Below are positions 1-7,447 of a stretch of 50,122 nt of DNA, piece after piece; position 1 is the stretch's first letter; each line of letters opens with the position of its first letter. The position numbers and the translations under genes are program-made. The stretch comes from Neobacillus citreus (GTDB lineage Bacteria; Bacillota; Bacilli; Bacillales; Cytobacillaceae). The notes below the pieces were generated by a model. The model did no database searches. It saw nothing but the letters and a program-made list of their open reading frames with translations, and was not told where the DNA came from. The DNA lies in the NCBI RefSeq assembly GCF_018343545.2, contig NZ_JAGYPE020000003.1:150975-201096 (forward strand). The letters run 5' to 3'.

Positions 1-172
1 TTTTCACCATTGCTCCATAGCAATAACGGTCCTATGAACCTCTTATAAGACCATTTTCACCATTACTCATAACAATAACGGTCTTATAAACCTTTTATAA
101 AACCATTTTTGCCATTGCTACCCTACAATTTCGATTTATGAATCTTTTATAAGACTGTTTTTACCATACACA
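1..172. repeat. Imperfect tandem repeat, period about 52 bp
   Basis: Units begin near 1, 54, 106 and 158. Each opens with a TTTTCACCATT-like block and ends with a CTTTTATAAG-like block; the fourth copy is truncated. The array may continue to the left of the window. No coding potential is seen in it. Confidence 0.7.
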
Positions 173-223
173 AAGGCGATTTTGTCTATGATAAACAGAA
201 ATAAGTTATATTTCTCAGTGGTC

Positions 224-247
224 TCGGACGGTTCTCATGCATCATTT
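224..247 (+). repeat. Partial copy of the GGGGACGGTTCT repeat family
   Basis: It contains GGACGGTTCTCATGCATCAT, the right part of the interspersed repeat found in fuller form at 3282, 7317, 9157, 33151 and 45997. The left arm is degraded. Confidence 0.6.
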
Positions 248-277
248 TAAGGTCCTTTAGGGAGTCTGCCTAATATT

Positions 278-309
278 AGACCGACATGTTGCTGCATGTA
301 CGGTCTTTT
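278..309 (+). terminator. Hairpin AGACCG...CGGTCT followed by T-run
   Basis: AGACCG and CGGTCT close a stem whose inner part is ACATG/CATGT, followed by TTTT. A close relative lies at 9228-9261. Both sit just right of a GGACGGTTCT repeat copy, so hairpin and repeat may travel as one unit. It could end transcription coming from left of the window. Confidence 0.5.
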
Positions 310-367
310 GGTTTGTATGGTAAAATATTGAAGGATGGAAGTAGTCGGGTTATTCGGAGGGGATACT

Positions 368-934
368 GTGTATTTTTCAAATGAAGAGTTAAAAAGAATC
401 ATTGAAACAAAGCCAGTAGGCGATTTCTATCCTTATAACCTCAAAGAATACGATGATGATGCTGCGGACGAATATATCTCAAAAGTTGTTGGATCGTTGG
501 CAGCAATCAAAAATCTTGATTATAAAGCTGAATTTGAACACTATGGGAGCGGATATGCTTCCTATGTAGAGGTTTTTTGCTATAAAAAAGATGGAAGCTC
601 TTCTGAAGAACGAAATGGTGTATTAGAGATTGATGGAATTAGAATTTATATATGCCGCCTTACTCCAGTTGCTGTAATTGGGAAGGGGAGAGTTACTAAA
701 CACGACAAAGGAGGAAGCAGTGATTTCCTGCCAAGTCAAAATGTCGATGTATTACCATCAGGAGACTGGGAAGAGATGGCAGCAGGAATCAGGGGTGTGT
801 TAGCAAGGTACCATTTCAAGGATCTAGACAGTAATTATGTTAGCCAACCGCTGCCTTTTGAAGCGGATATCCCTACGCTCCTAGGCGATCCACCGTATAA
901 GATTTTCGATGCCTTATTTTATTGGGAAGATTAA
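368..934 (+). CDS. Hypothetical protein, 188 aa
   Basis: I do not recognise this family. The protein is acidic and soluble, without a signal peptide or membrane segment, and ends in FDALFYWED. I place the start at the GTG at 368 because GGAGG at 356-360 sits 7 nt before it. The in-frame ATG at 335 has only a weak site upstream. The downstream 97-codon frame begins about 50 bp later on the same strand and could be co-transcribed. Its size and acidity would suit an immunity or partner protein, but nothing in the sequence shows this. Confidence 0.75.
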   Translation: MYFSNEELKRIIETKPVGDFYPYNLKEYDDDAADEYISKVVGSLAAIKNLDYKAEFEHYGSGYASYVEVFCYKKDGSSSEERNGVLEIDGIRIYICRLTPVAVIGKGRVTKHDKGGSSDFLPSQNVDVLPSGDWEEMAAGIRGVLARYHFKDLDSNYVSQPLPFEADIPTLLGDPPYKIFDALFYWED

Positions 935-984
935 TTTTTTGTATGTCATCTAGGTCCATTTTAACATCTATGGGGGTGTGAGTT

Positions 985-1278
985 ATTCTCGTTATTGACT
1001 TTCTAATAGATATTGCAGGCGAAATTATTGAACATTTAATCCCCAATCCTACCGCTAAGTTTGAAAAGAACATCATCCGGTTAAAAGACGAGGCTTGGTT
1101 TTCAGAGCTAGAGAAAGATTATCGATTCCAATATATTATTTATAACAACCGAAAAGTAAAGCGCTTTTTAAGTAACGAAACAAATGTTAAAAAGATTACA
1201 AGTATGGATTCAGAACGGGAGCAATTCATTCTTCTTGTAAAAGAAGAGCATGAAAAATTCGTGGGCCTGCGAAAGTAG
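985..1278 (+). CDS. Small hypothetical protein with no ordinary start codon, about 97 aa
   Basis: An open frame from just after a TGA at 979-981 to TAG at 1276 encodes a protein-like sequence (VIDFLIDIAGEIIEHLIPNP near the N-terminus, charged C-terminus). GGGGGTG at 972-978 is a good ribosome site, but the first in-frame ATG is at 1205, far inside. Either translation begins at ATT 985, a rare start known from infC, or a small indel has separated GTG 978 (reading V-S-Y-S-R-Y-stop) from the main frame. The family is not recognised. A terminator follows. Confidence 0.5.
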   Translation: MLVIDFLIDIAGEIIEHLIPNPTAKFEKNIIRLKDEAWFSELEKDYRFQYIIYNNRKVKRFLSNETNVKKITSMDSEREQFILLVKEEHEKFVGLRK

Positions 1279-1296
1279 TTAAACCGTCCTCTAATA

Positions 1297-1334
1297 AAAA
1301 GGCTGTATCGCCATTACGATTCAGCCTTTTCCTT
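1297..1334 (+). terminator. Rho-independent terminator
   Basis: AAAGGCTGTATCG pairs with CGATTCAGCCTTTT across a short loop. It lies between the 97-codon frame and the convergent sspH, and the A and T flanks would let it work in both directions. Confidence 0.75.
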
Positions 1335-1344
1335 ATCAGTCTTT

Positions 1345-1524
1345 TTATTTTTCCGCCAAACCATCAATTGAAACAAGCCGCTTTTCATCATGTGTCCCTC
1401 TTTGAGTGACTAACGCCATACTCGAAGTGTCTTCAATGCTTTCAATCCAAACTGGAATACCATGGTACTGAACTGCTATTTCATTTTCTGCTGCCAATAT
1501 TTCCTTGACCCTATTTAGATCCAT
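1345..1524 (-). CDS. sspH: H-type small acid-soluble spore protein, 59 aa
   Basis: The 59-residue protein starts MDLNRVKEILAAENEIAV and carries the YHGIPVWIESI block typical of the SspH family (Bacillus SspH is about 59 aa). These minor DNA-associated proteins are made in the forespore and degraded at germination. GAGGTG sits about 7 nt before the ATG at 1524. The ATG six bases upstream touches the ribosome site, and a longer N-terminal reading has no family support. The gene stands alone, convergent with its left neighbour. Confidence 0.85.
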   Translation of the reverse strand: MDLNRVKEILAAENEIAVQYHGIPVWIESIEDTSSMALVTQRGTHDEKRLVSIDGLAEK

Positions 1525-1697
1525 TTCCATCACCTCAATGTTATTTTTCCAAAAAGTCATAACATTATAAGAAAATAAACCAAACACAAATTAAAAAAGC
1601 AATGCCATCACCCGTCGAAATTTTTTCGAAAAAGAGGAATTTAGTAAAATCTTGTCTAATATTAGGTAATAAATACTATTTTTTTATGAGGGATAAG

Positions 1698-3242
1698 ATG
1701 AGCAAACATTACGAGTATATTGGTTCAAAGATAAAGGAATTGAGTGTGGATATTTTTCAAAGAACCGATTCACCTATTGGAAAAGATGAATTCTTCAACC
1801 CTATATATGAGGAATTGGTATTTCCGAGGCATTCAGCAGAAGACTTATTCATTCATATAGGGGAGTTCTTAATTAGCCAGACAGAAGAACATAAAATGAA
1901 CTTAGTTAAATTTGTGGAAGTCTTTGGTCTTCAATTAATAAAATCTAGAGCTTCTTTGGATCAATCGATCCATTTCTTGTACTTAACTCGTTGTTCAATT
2001 ATCGATTTGCTAGAACAAGAATTACTTCAAGAGAGGATTCCGATAAAAAACTACTTTGAAGTGATGAAAATAATTGAATATTTATACCAGCTAATTTCCA
2101 AAACTCTTTTGAATATTTACTCTGAGGAGATGTCAGTCATTAAAATAGCCTTGGATGAGTCGAAAGAGGATTTAAAAATGACACTTCGAGAGCATGCAGA
2201 TTTAGAGCGAGCCTTAAATGAAGCGACCATATTTGCTATATCCGACCAAGAAGATAATATCTTATACGCAAATGATAAATTTTGTAATTTATATCAATAT
2301 ACTAAAGAAGAATTAATAGGGAAAACACACGATATATTCTCTTCTAACTTTCATCCTCCAGATTTCTTCAATGAGATATGGGAGACCATTCAAAGCGGCA
2401 AGGTATGGAAGGGCGAAATTCTTAATCAAGCGAAGGATGGGACAAAATATTGGCTAGATACAACGATCATTCCGTTTGTTGATTCAAATGGAGAGCGTTA
2501 TAAACATATCTCCATTCAATATGATATTACTGAAAAAAGGAATTCAGAAGAAACGCTACGCAATACCGAGAAACTTTCGATGATTGGAGAATTGGCTGCT
2601 GGCATAGCCCACGAAATTCGAAATCCGTTAACAACCATTAGGGGATTTGTACAACTAATGAATCAAAATGGAATAGAACCTTACTACTATACGGACACCA
2701 TTATTGATGAAATTGATCGTATTAATTACATTGTTAGTGAATTGATGATTTTTGCTAAGCCACACCAGGTTCAATATAATGAATGTAATATTAATAGTAT
2801 TTTAACCAGTGTGATTAAATTTCTTGAACCGGAGGCAAATCTTAAAAATGTGGAGATTGAATACGAACTTCCCACAGAGGATGTCATCATTTCTGGCGAA
2901 AGAAATCAATTAAAACAAGTGTTTTTAAATTTACTAAAGAATTCTATCGAGGCTATGCCTTCAGGAGGTAAGATATATATTTTGCTTGAAAGGTCAACGC
3001 AAAATATAGTAATCACCATAAAGGATGAAGGTATAGGAATGGAGACAGAACAGATTAAAAAACTCGGGGAGCCTTTTTTTACGACAAAGCAAGATGGGAA
3101 TGGCTTAGGGCTAATGGTGAGCTATAAGATCATTCAAAACCATAAGGGATCCATTCATGTGAATAGTAACTTGAACCAAGGCACCACTTTTACTATTTCA
3201 TTTGGAAGTCCTCAAAAAGACAAAATTGTTAAAGAAAGCTAA
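1698..3242 (+). CDS. PAS-domain sensor histidine kinase, sporulation-kinase-like (514 aa)
   Basis: Soluble kinase with no membrane segment. Residues 1 to about 165 form an all-helical region resembling the RsbR-type N-terminal domain. A PAS domain follows (about 180-290, FAISDQEDNILYANDKFCNL). The HisKA H-box is GELAAGIAHEIRNPL with phospho-acceptor His305. The ATPase domain has its N-box Asn at 415, then DEGIGM and GNGLGL. Architecture and H-box match the Bacillus phosphorelay kinases KinA/KinE that feed Spo0F. No response regulator is adjacent, as usual for orphan phosphorelay kinases. I choose ATG 1698 because GAGGG lies 5 nt upstream; the frame stays open to 1602 without a better site. 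Whether it phosphorylates Spo0F is inferred. Confidence 0.85.
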   Translation: MSKHYEYIGSKIKELSVDIFQRTDSPIGKDEFFNPIYEELVFPRHSAEDLFIHIGEFLISQTEEHKMNLVKFVEVFGLQLIKSRASLDQSIHFLYLTRCSIIDLLEQELLQERIPIKNYFEVMKIIEYLYQLISKTLLNIYSEEMSVIKIALDESKEDLKMTLREHADLERALNEATIFAISDQEDNILYANDKFCNLYQYTKEELIGKTHDIFSSNFHPPDFFNEIWETIQSGKVWKGEILNQAKDGTKYWLDTTIIPFVDSNGERYKHISIQYDITEKRNSEETLRNTEKLSMIGELAAGIAHEIRNPLTTIRGFVQLMNQNGIEPYYYTDTIIDEIDRINYIVSELMIFAKPHQVQYNECNINSILTSVIKFLEPEANLKNVEIEYELPTEDVIISGERNQLKQVFLNLLKNSIEAMPSGGKIYILLERSTQNIVITIKDEGIGMETEQIKKLGEPFFTTKQDGNGLGLMVSYKIIQNHKGSIHVNSNLNQGTTFTISFGSPQKDKIVKES

Positions 3243-3281
3243 AATCTTTTTCTGAAAAAAGGTTGCTTTCCTCACCATCCG

Positions 3282-3356
3282 GATGAAACATGGGGACGGT
3301 TCTTTTGCCTCACATTCTAGCGCAAATGAGGCATGAGAACCGTCCCTATGCATCAG
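3282..3356. repeat. Interspersed palindromic repeat (GGGGACGGTTCT family)
   Basis: CATGGGGACGGTTCT on the left arm is mirrored by AGAACCGTCCC on the right arm about 30 bp later, so the whole folds into a long hairpin. The TGA stop of the minus-strand DUF3891 gene (3353-3355) lies in the right end of the repeat. Confidence 0.75.
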
Positions 3357-4117
3357 AACGTAACTTTTCTAATGGTTTCTGGTGTATCAGCATAGGCTTT
3401 CAACAAACCCTTTATCATTATTTCTTCTTTGTTAACTTCTTTAAAAGGTAAATAAACCTGTAATTGCTTGGAGAGGGGAGAATGTGAAAGTTCAACTGTT
3501 TCCAGATCAGTCCAATGTGCGTGGATGGGCTGGTTATTTGCGAATGGAAACGCTTCCGGAAATCCGTTTCGGAAAAAGGGGTGCTCATCTGCTTTTTCTA
3601 CCCCAGGTTCGTTCAGGCAGATATAGAGGGAGAGGTTATCACAAAACTTAAGAATCTTGAGGTGATACATGAACAGGTTTTCCATGTCTATATTTCCCTT
3701 GATTCCCAAATTATCAAATAGGTAGTGGAGCCTCTTTCGTTCATCGGCAACAAATTCCTTAGCAAGTGGATCTACCTCGTTCTGCAGAAATGAAACAAAA
3801 TGCAAACTACAAAGAAGACTGGCATACTTGCTCATACATTCTACTTCATCAATTCCTTTTTTATAAATAGCAGTCTTTAACTTCATGGGGTGATCGATAA
3901 ATGAGTATGGTTTGTCTTTTTCGTTATTCCATAAAGGCCATTCATCAGCTTCAATCCAGCCACGATCGTGTTCACTAATTGCTAGAACCACTTCATCTTT
4001 CAATTCCATTCCGTAAAAATAATCATTTTTCCAGGACTGTACAAATATGCCTGATATCCTGGCATGGTCATCCTGTTTTATCATAATAAAGCTGTCTTCC
4101 CGCTCAAAAATAATCAT
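3353..4117 (-). CDS. DUF3891 family protein (254 aa)
   Basis: The N-terminus (MIIFEREDSFIMIKQDDHARIS) and the EHDRGWIEAD block match the DUF3891 family, whose function is not established. The conserved His and Asp residues (QDDHA, EHDRGW) resemble an all-helical metal-binding enzyme, but this is inference. AAAGGAGTGAGG lies a suitable distance before the ATG. The gene stands alone on the minus strand, and its stop codon is supplied by the repeat at 3282-3356. Confidence 0.75.
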   Translation of the reverse strand: MIIFEREDSFIMIKQDDHARISGIFVQSWKNDYFYGMELKDEVVLAISEHDRGWIEADEWPLWNNEKDKPYSFIDHPMKLKTAIYKKGIDEVECMSKYASLLCSLHFVSFLQNEVDPLAKEFVADERKRLHYLFDNLGIKGNIDMENLFMYHLKILKFCDNLSLYICLNEPGVEKADEHPFFRNGFPEAFPFANNQPIHAHWTDLETVELSHSPLSKQLQVYLPFKEVNKEEIMIKGLLKAYADTPETIRKVTF

Positions 4118-4242
4118 TTTCCCTCACTCCTTTCTAGAAATGCTCTTTCTTAATAAATATTTATGGGATTAGGAGAAATGCATAATTTTGTAAACGATTC
4201 GGCTATATGTTTTTATTTATTTACATGCAATAGGGGGAAGTC

Positions 4243-4953
4243 ATGATGCCAAACTTATCAGAGTTTCGACCAAGCACAGCTGGATTTAAATTCGGAAACA
4301 GCTTTCCACATGTTCCATTAAAGAAATTTGATATCATGGGTCGGCAGATTACAATAGGTAATGCATCTTACGGCCTTTGCGGCGGAATGGTTTTTGCAGT
4401 CATGGACTACTTTGAAGCAAACATGCCACTCCCGTCAAATCAGGCAGCCCCTTCCGCTGGTCCGTTATTTGACTTTATCGTTAACCGGCAAATTAATAGT
4501 TTAAATTTGCCCTTAGGTTTTATTAAATATTTGTATTTGATGAATCCTGTACTACCGGACGATGAAACAATGGCTAGTAAAATAGGGGCTGCACCGCACG
4601 GAAGGTCCTGGAGAATGATAATAAATGAATGGCCACGAATTAAAAATGATCTTGATCATGGAAAGCTATCGCCGCTTGGTTTAGTAAGAGTAAAATCCCT
4701 CAATCCTTTTCAGTTTGGAAAAAATCATCAAGTTCTTGCATACGGATATCACTTGAATAAGAACGATCTGTCCATTAATATATATGATCCTAATTACCCA
4801 AACGATGATCATGTCACGATCTCCTTAAATATTGAAAATCCCGCGTCCGCAACAACCGTTGTGCATTCAAAGTCCTCAGGGCCTATTTATAGTTTTTTTA
4901 GGACAGATTACAAATTTAAAAGGCCGGTGGATAAGGGCCGAATCGATAATTAA
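4243..4953 (+). CDS. Papain-like/C39-like cysteine-peptidase-fold protein (236 aa)
   Basis: Three blocks are in the order of a papain-like catalytic set: Cys46 in YGLCGGMVFAVMDYF, His162 in NHQVLAYGY, and Asp182 in IYDPNYP. No signal peptide or membrane segment is seen, so it is probably cytoplasmic. The substrate is unknown, and the fold could also serve as an amidase or transglutaminase-like enzyme. GGGGGAAG precedes the ATGATG start; the second ATG (4246) is an equally possible start. It stands alone between two minus-strand genes. Confidence 0.65.
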   Translation: MMPNLSEFRPSTAGFKFGNSFPHVPLKKFDIMGRQITIGNASYGLCGGMVFAVMDYFEANMPLPSNQAAPSAGPLFDFIVNRQINSLNLPLGFIKYLYLMNPVLPDDETMASKIGAAPHGRSWRMIINEWPRIKNDLDHGKLSPLGLVRVKSLNPFQFGKNHQVLAYGYHLNKNDLSINIYDPNYPNDDHVTISLNIENPASATTVVHSKSSGPIYSFFRTDYKFKRPVDKGRIDN

Positions 4954-4984
4954 TATAAGCCGTTTTTTCTACCTAAAGGGGACA

Positions 4985-5788
4985 TCAAATCTCAATAACT
5001 TTAATCGCAGAAAAAATCTCTTCTTCCGCTGTTTGGTGATGCCATTCATGTGGATAGTATCCTAATGGGTTGCAGATGATTTCGATTCCGTTATAGTGCT
5101 CATGGTATCTGGTATGGATATGACCGAAAATATACTTTTTTACGCCATATTTCAATGCCAATTCACCAAAACGTTCGCTGCCCATCATGGCATTGAAAAA
5201 ATCCCAAGATGGATCGCCCTTTAATTGTAAATATTTTTTAAAGGGAACGACATGTGTAACCATGATGATATTTTTACCGTGATACTCCTTTAACCAGTTC
5301 TCGAGCTTTTCAACGTAACGGTCCGTTTCTTCGCCATCCGAACCCGGCCAATGGGCATATTGCTTATCCGGCCATGTAAAGTCGTTGAACGTGCCGATCC
5401 TAAATTGTTCTTCCGTGTAACCTTCGATTTGAAAACTATAATCATACCAACCGCCATCACCAATTACGACCCAGTCCTCATTTAATTCAACCGGGCCATT
5501 TCCAAGATTCCCGGGGAACTGAAGCAATTTTTCATTAGCGACCTTAGAATCTTCATAATAGACATCATGGTTGCCGTGCACAAATAGGATCTTTGTCTTG
5601 GCAAAATCATTTTGTAGCTTATTCAAAAGAGCAAGGCTTTTATCCGGACCCGCTGTCATATCACCGCTGATCATAAACACATCGGGCCGATTGGTTTCCA
5701 TCCATTTATTTAACACCGCCATAATTTCATTCTGAGTCCGTTTTCGATTCAAGCCTTCATGAATATCTGACAAAATTGCGATTTTCAT
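4985..5788 (-). CDS. Calcineurin-like metallophosphoesterase (267 aa)
   Basis: All five metallophosphoesterase motifs are present: D8-x-H10, G-D43, GNHD at 72-75, His179 in VTHVV, and GHIH at 222-225. These bind the two metal ions of the active site. The protein is soluble with no signal peptide. The substrate cannot be read from the sequence; close relatives act on phosphodiesters or phosphoproteins. Its 3' end nearly meets the convergent papain-like gene (32 bp gap). Confidence 0.85.
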   Translation of the reverse strand: MKIAILSDIHEGLNRKRTQNEIMAVLNKWMETNRPDVFMISGDMTAGPDKSLALLNKLQNDFAKTKILFVHGNHDVYYEDSKVANEKLLQFPGNLGNGPVELNEDWVVIGDGGWYDYSFQIEGYTEEQFRIGTFNDFTWPDKQYAHWPGSDGEETDRYVEKLENWLKEYHGKNIIMVTHVVPFKKYLQLKGDPSWDFFNAMMGSERFGELALKYGVKKYIFGHIHTRYHEHYNGIEIICNPLGYYPHEWHHQTAEEEIFSAIKVIEI

Positions 5789-5866
5789 CTACAGTCCTCC
5801 CTGCAAAAATAGTCCTTCCTACAATTTCTTTAAACCCAATCCATTTTCCTTTATTAAAGCAAAAAA

Positions 5867-5910
5867 GTGCCGGGCACCACCCATTTTAGAGTAGTGCCCG
5901 GCACCTTTTA
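5867..5910. repeat. Second palindromic repeat type, GTGCCGGGCAC
   Basis: GTGCCGGGCAC and GTGCCCGGCAC form a perfect 11-bp stem around a loop of about 16 nt, with A and T flanks, so it also looks like a terminator for the minus strand. Its right arm encodes the last residues of the carboxylesterase upstream. Confidence 0.75.
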
Positions 5911-6725
5911 AAAATTACCACCATATCTGCGGTGCTTTTAGTTTCCTGAAGAGGGGGTATTGTTTGTTCAACATTTTCCCAATTTAGTTGGTCCAAAAAT
6001 TGAAAAACATCTTCCTCCACACGATTTCGTTCGTCCTCGAGGGTAATAATATGACCTGAGTTCTCGTACCACTTGATTTCTTTATTGGCAGTTTTAATTC
6101 CGTTATATATGATTTGCGGGCTTTCCATATCAATAACATCATCAAGTCGTCCTTGAACGATGCAGGTTGGAACTGTTATTTTATGTAACTGAGTGGAAAC
6201 ATCCGACACTAGCCTCTTTAAACCTTCGACCGCTGGCATACTGTTATCCTGAAATGCACTCAAATCACTTGTGATTTGTTCTTCCGTTTTTCCTTCTAAC
6301 TCCTTGTACTGTTTGGCATAGGCCCGTACCATTTTTGGCAGCGTTTCTTTATTTTTAAATCCCATCGGTGCACACATTGGGACAACTCCTGCCAATGGAA
6401 CCTCGGTTGCCAGCTTTAAGGAAAAAACTCCCCCAAGGGAGATTCCAATTACTGCGATTTTTTCGTAACCTTTTTTCTTTAATAGCTGGTAACCCTCCAA
6501 TACACTTTTCCACCAATCTTCCGGAGTGGAGTTCATAAGCTCTTCGGGCGGGGCGCTGCCATGTCCTTTATATAGGGGTGCATGGGAGGAGTAGCCTTTT
6601 TCTTCTAAAAAACGGCCTAACATACGTACATCTGCTGTGTTGCCGGTAAAACCATGAAGAAGCAACACTGCGCGGTCGCCGCCTTCAAATGTAAAAGGTT
6701 CGGGTGCTTTTAATTGCATGTCCAA
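5886..6725 (-). CDS. Est30-type carboxylesterase with C-terminal extension (279 aa)
   Basis: Very similar in pattern to the Geobacillus Est30 monomeric carboxylesterase: AVLLLHGFTGNTADVRMLGR near the N-terminus, nucleophile Ser96 in GISLGG, Asp195 in RLDDVID, His225 in SGHIITL. It should hydrolyse short to medium-chain esters in the cytoplasm. Est30 is about 247-250 aa and ends near FLESLDW. Here the matching point is FLDQLNW at 249, and about 30 more residues follow, ending FKRCRALL. The last of these are encoded by the palindromic repeat at 5867-5910, so the extension is probably a by-product of repeat insertion. Confidence 0.85.
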   Translation of the reverse strand: MDMQLKAPEPFTFEGGDRAVLLLHGFTGNTADVRMLGRFLEEKGYSSHAPLYKGHGSAPPEELMNSTPEDWWKSVLEGYQLLKKKGYEKIAVIGISLGGVFSLKLATEVPLAGVVPMCAPMGFKNKETLPKMVRAYAKQYKELEGKTEEQITSDLSAFQDNSMPAVEGLKRLVSDVSTQLHKITVPTCIVQGRLDDVIDMESPQIIYNGIKTANKEIKWYENSGHIITLEDERNRVEEDVFQFLDQLNWENVEQTIPPLQETKSTADMVVIFKRCRALL

Positions 6726-6837
6726 ACTCCTTTAACTGAGATATTTTTTGGTTAGTTTTTGTCTCCCTTGAGCAATTCATTACAAAATTACTCATTTTAA
6801 TTTTAGATAAAGCCAGTGTTTATAATGGATTGAATTA

Positions 6838-6870
6838 CAAAAAACAGCATCAGTTAAGACTGATGCTGTG
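6838..6870 (-). terminator. Rho-independent terminator for the DUF4257 gene
   Basis: ACAGCATCAGT and ACTGATGCTGT form a stem with a loop of about 4 nt, followed on the minus strand by a T-run. Confidence 0.8.
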
Positions 6871-6893
6871 GGGTTGAAACTAATCTTTTTCGG

Positions 6894-7199
6894 TTATTGA
6901 TTGTTGGACTTTGCTTTCTCCTCATTGTGCTGTCTGATAATTTTATAACTTGTAAGAGCTGCATCACCTGAAATTCCGGCAATTAGCGAGAAGAAGATAT
7001 TTTCTATAAAGGAATTAGGAGCGGTATAAAAAACGAGAAGGAGCGCAGCAATGGCACCTAGAAGCATTTCCTCAAGAAACCCGAGATAAAGAAATTTTTT
7101 TGTTCGGCGCGGCATGACAATTTTGCCATGCTTCCGAACATGTCCAAGAATTCCGACTGTCCCACCAATTACTAAAGAGAAAATAATGTCATCCAACAC
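6894..7199 (-). CDS. DUF4257-like small membrane protein (101 aa)
   Basis: Three hydrophobic stretches are visible (about 4-20, 40-58 and 66-84) around a basic segment RKHGKIVMPRRTKKF, ending in a hydrophilic tail. Length and the pattern GGTVGILGHVRKHGKIV fit the DUF4257 family of Bacillus membrane proteins. Its role is unknown. Relatives occur in phage regions too, but nothing else here is phage-like. A terminator follows at 6838-6870. Confidence 0.65.
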   Translation of the reverse strand: MLDDIIFSLVIGGTVGILGHVRKHGKIVMPRRTKKFLYLGFLEEMLLGAIAALLLVFYTAPNSFIENIFFSLIAGISGDAALTSYKIIRQHNEEKAKSNNQ

Positions 7200-7316
7200 T
7201 TGTTTCTCACTCTCCTTAAGCCTATTTTTTTTGACCTAAGGTAAATCTTGGTGTATTACCATTATACTAAACTTGGAAACACAATAAAATTGGGAAAAAT
7301 TCCAAATTTTTGGTGA

Positions 7317-7390
7317 AATGAGGCATGGGGACGGTTCTTTTGCATCATTTTCAATCGTAAATGATGCACGAGAACCGTCCCCATGCATCA
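7317..7390. repeat. Full-length GGGGACGGTTCT palindromic repeat
   Basis: GGCATGGGGACGGTTCT and AGAACCGTCCCCATGCATC are inverted around a centre holding GCATCAT...ATGATGC. It lies in the 5' untranslated region of the malic enzyme gene. Its hairpin would lie in the transcript if the promoter is upstream. Confidence 0.8.
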
Positions 7391-7447
7391 ACTTATCGAA
7401 AAAGAACAAAGATAATTATTATGAGTAAAAAGAAAGGGGGAGAATTC

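Noticed and set aside
1..172. Possible CRISPR array from regularly spaced repeats
   Set aside because: The whole 52-bp unit is repeated with drift, without constant repeats and unique spacers. No cas genes are in the window.
979..981. TGA before the 97-codon frame as a second selenocysteine codon
   Set aside because: It would be codon 4 of a frame starting at ATG 970 with no suitable ribosome site, no SECIS-like hairpin follows, and no catalytic Cys is expected there.
6894..7199. Prophage remnant suggested by the DUF4257-like protein
   Set aside because: No integrase, terminase, capsid or lysis gene is nearby; the protein also occurs as an ordinary chromosomal gene.
7361..7447. 29-codon N-terminal extension of the malic enzyme
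   Set aside because: It reads through the right arm of the repeat; the ribosome site and family start both point to ATG 7448.
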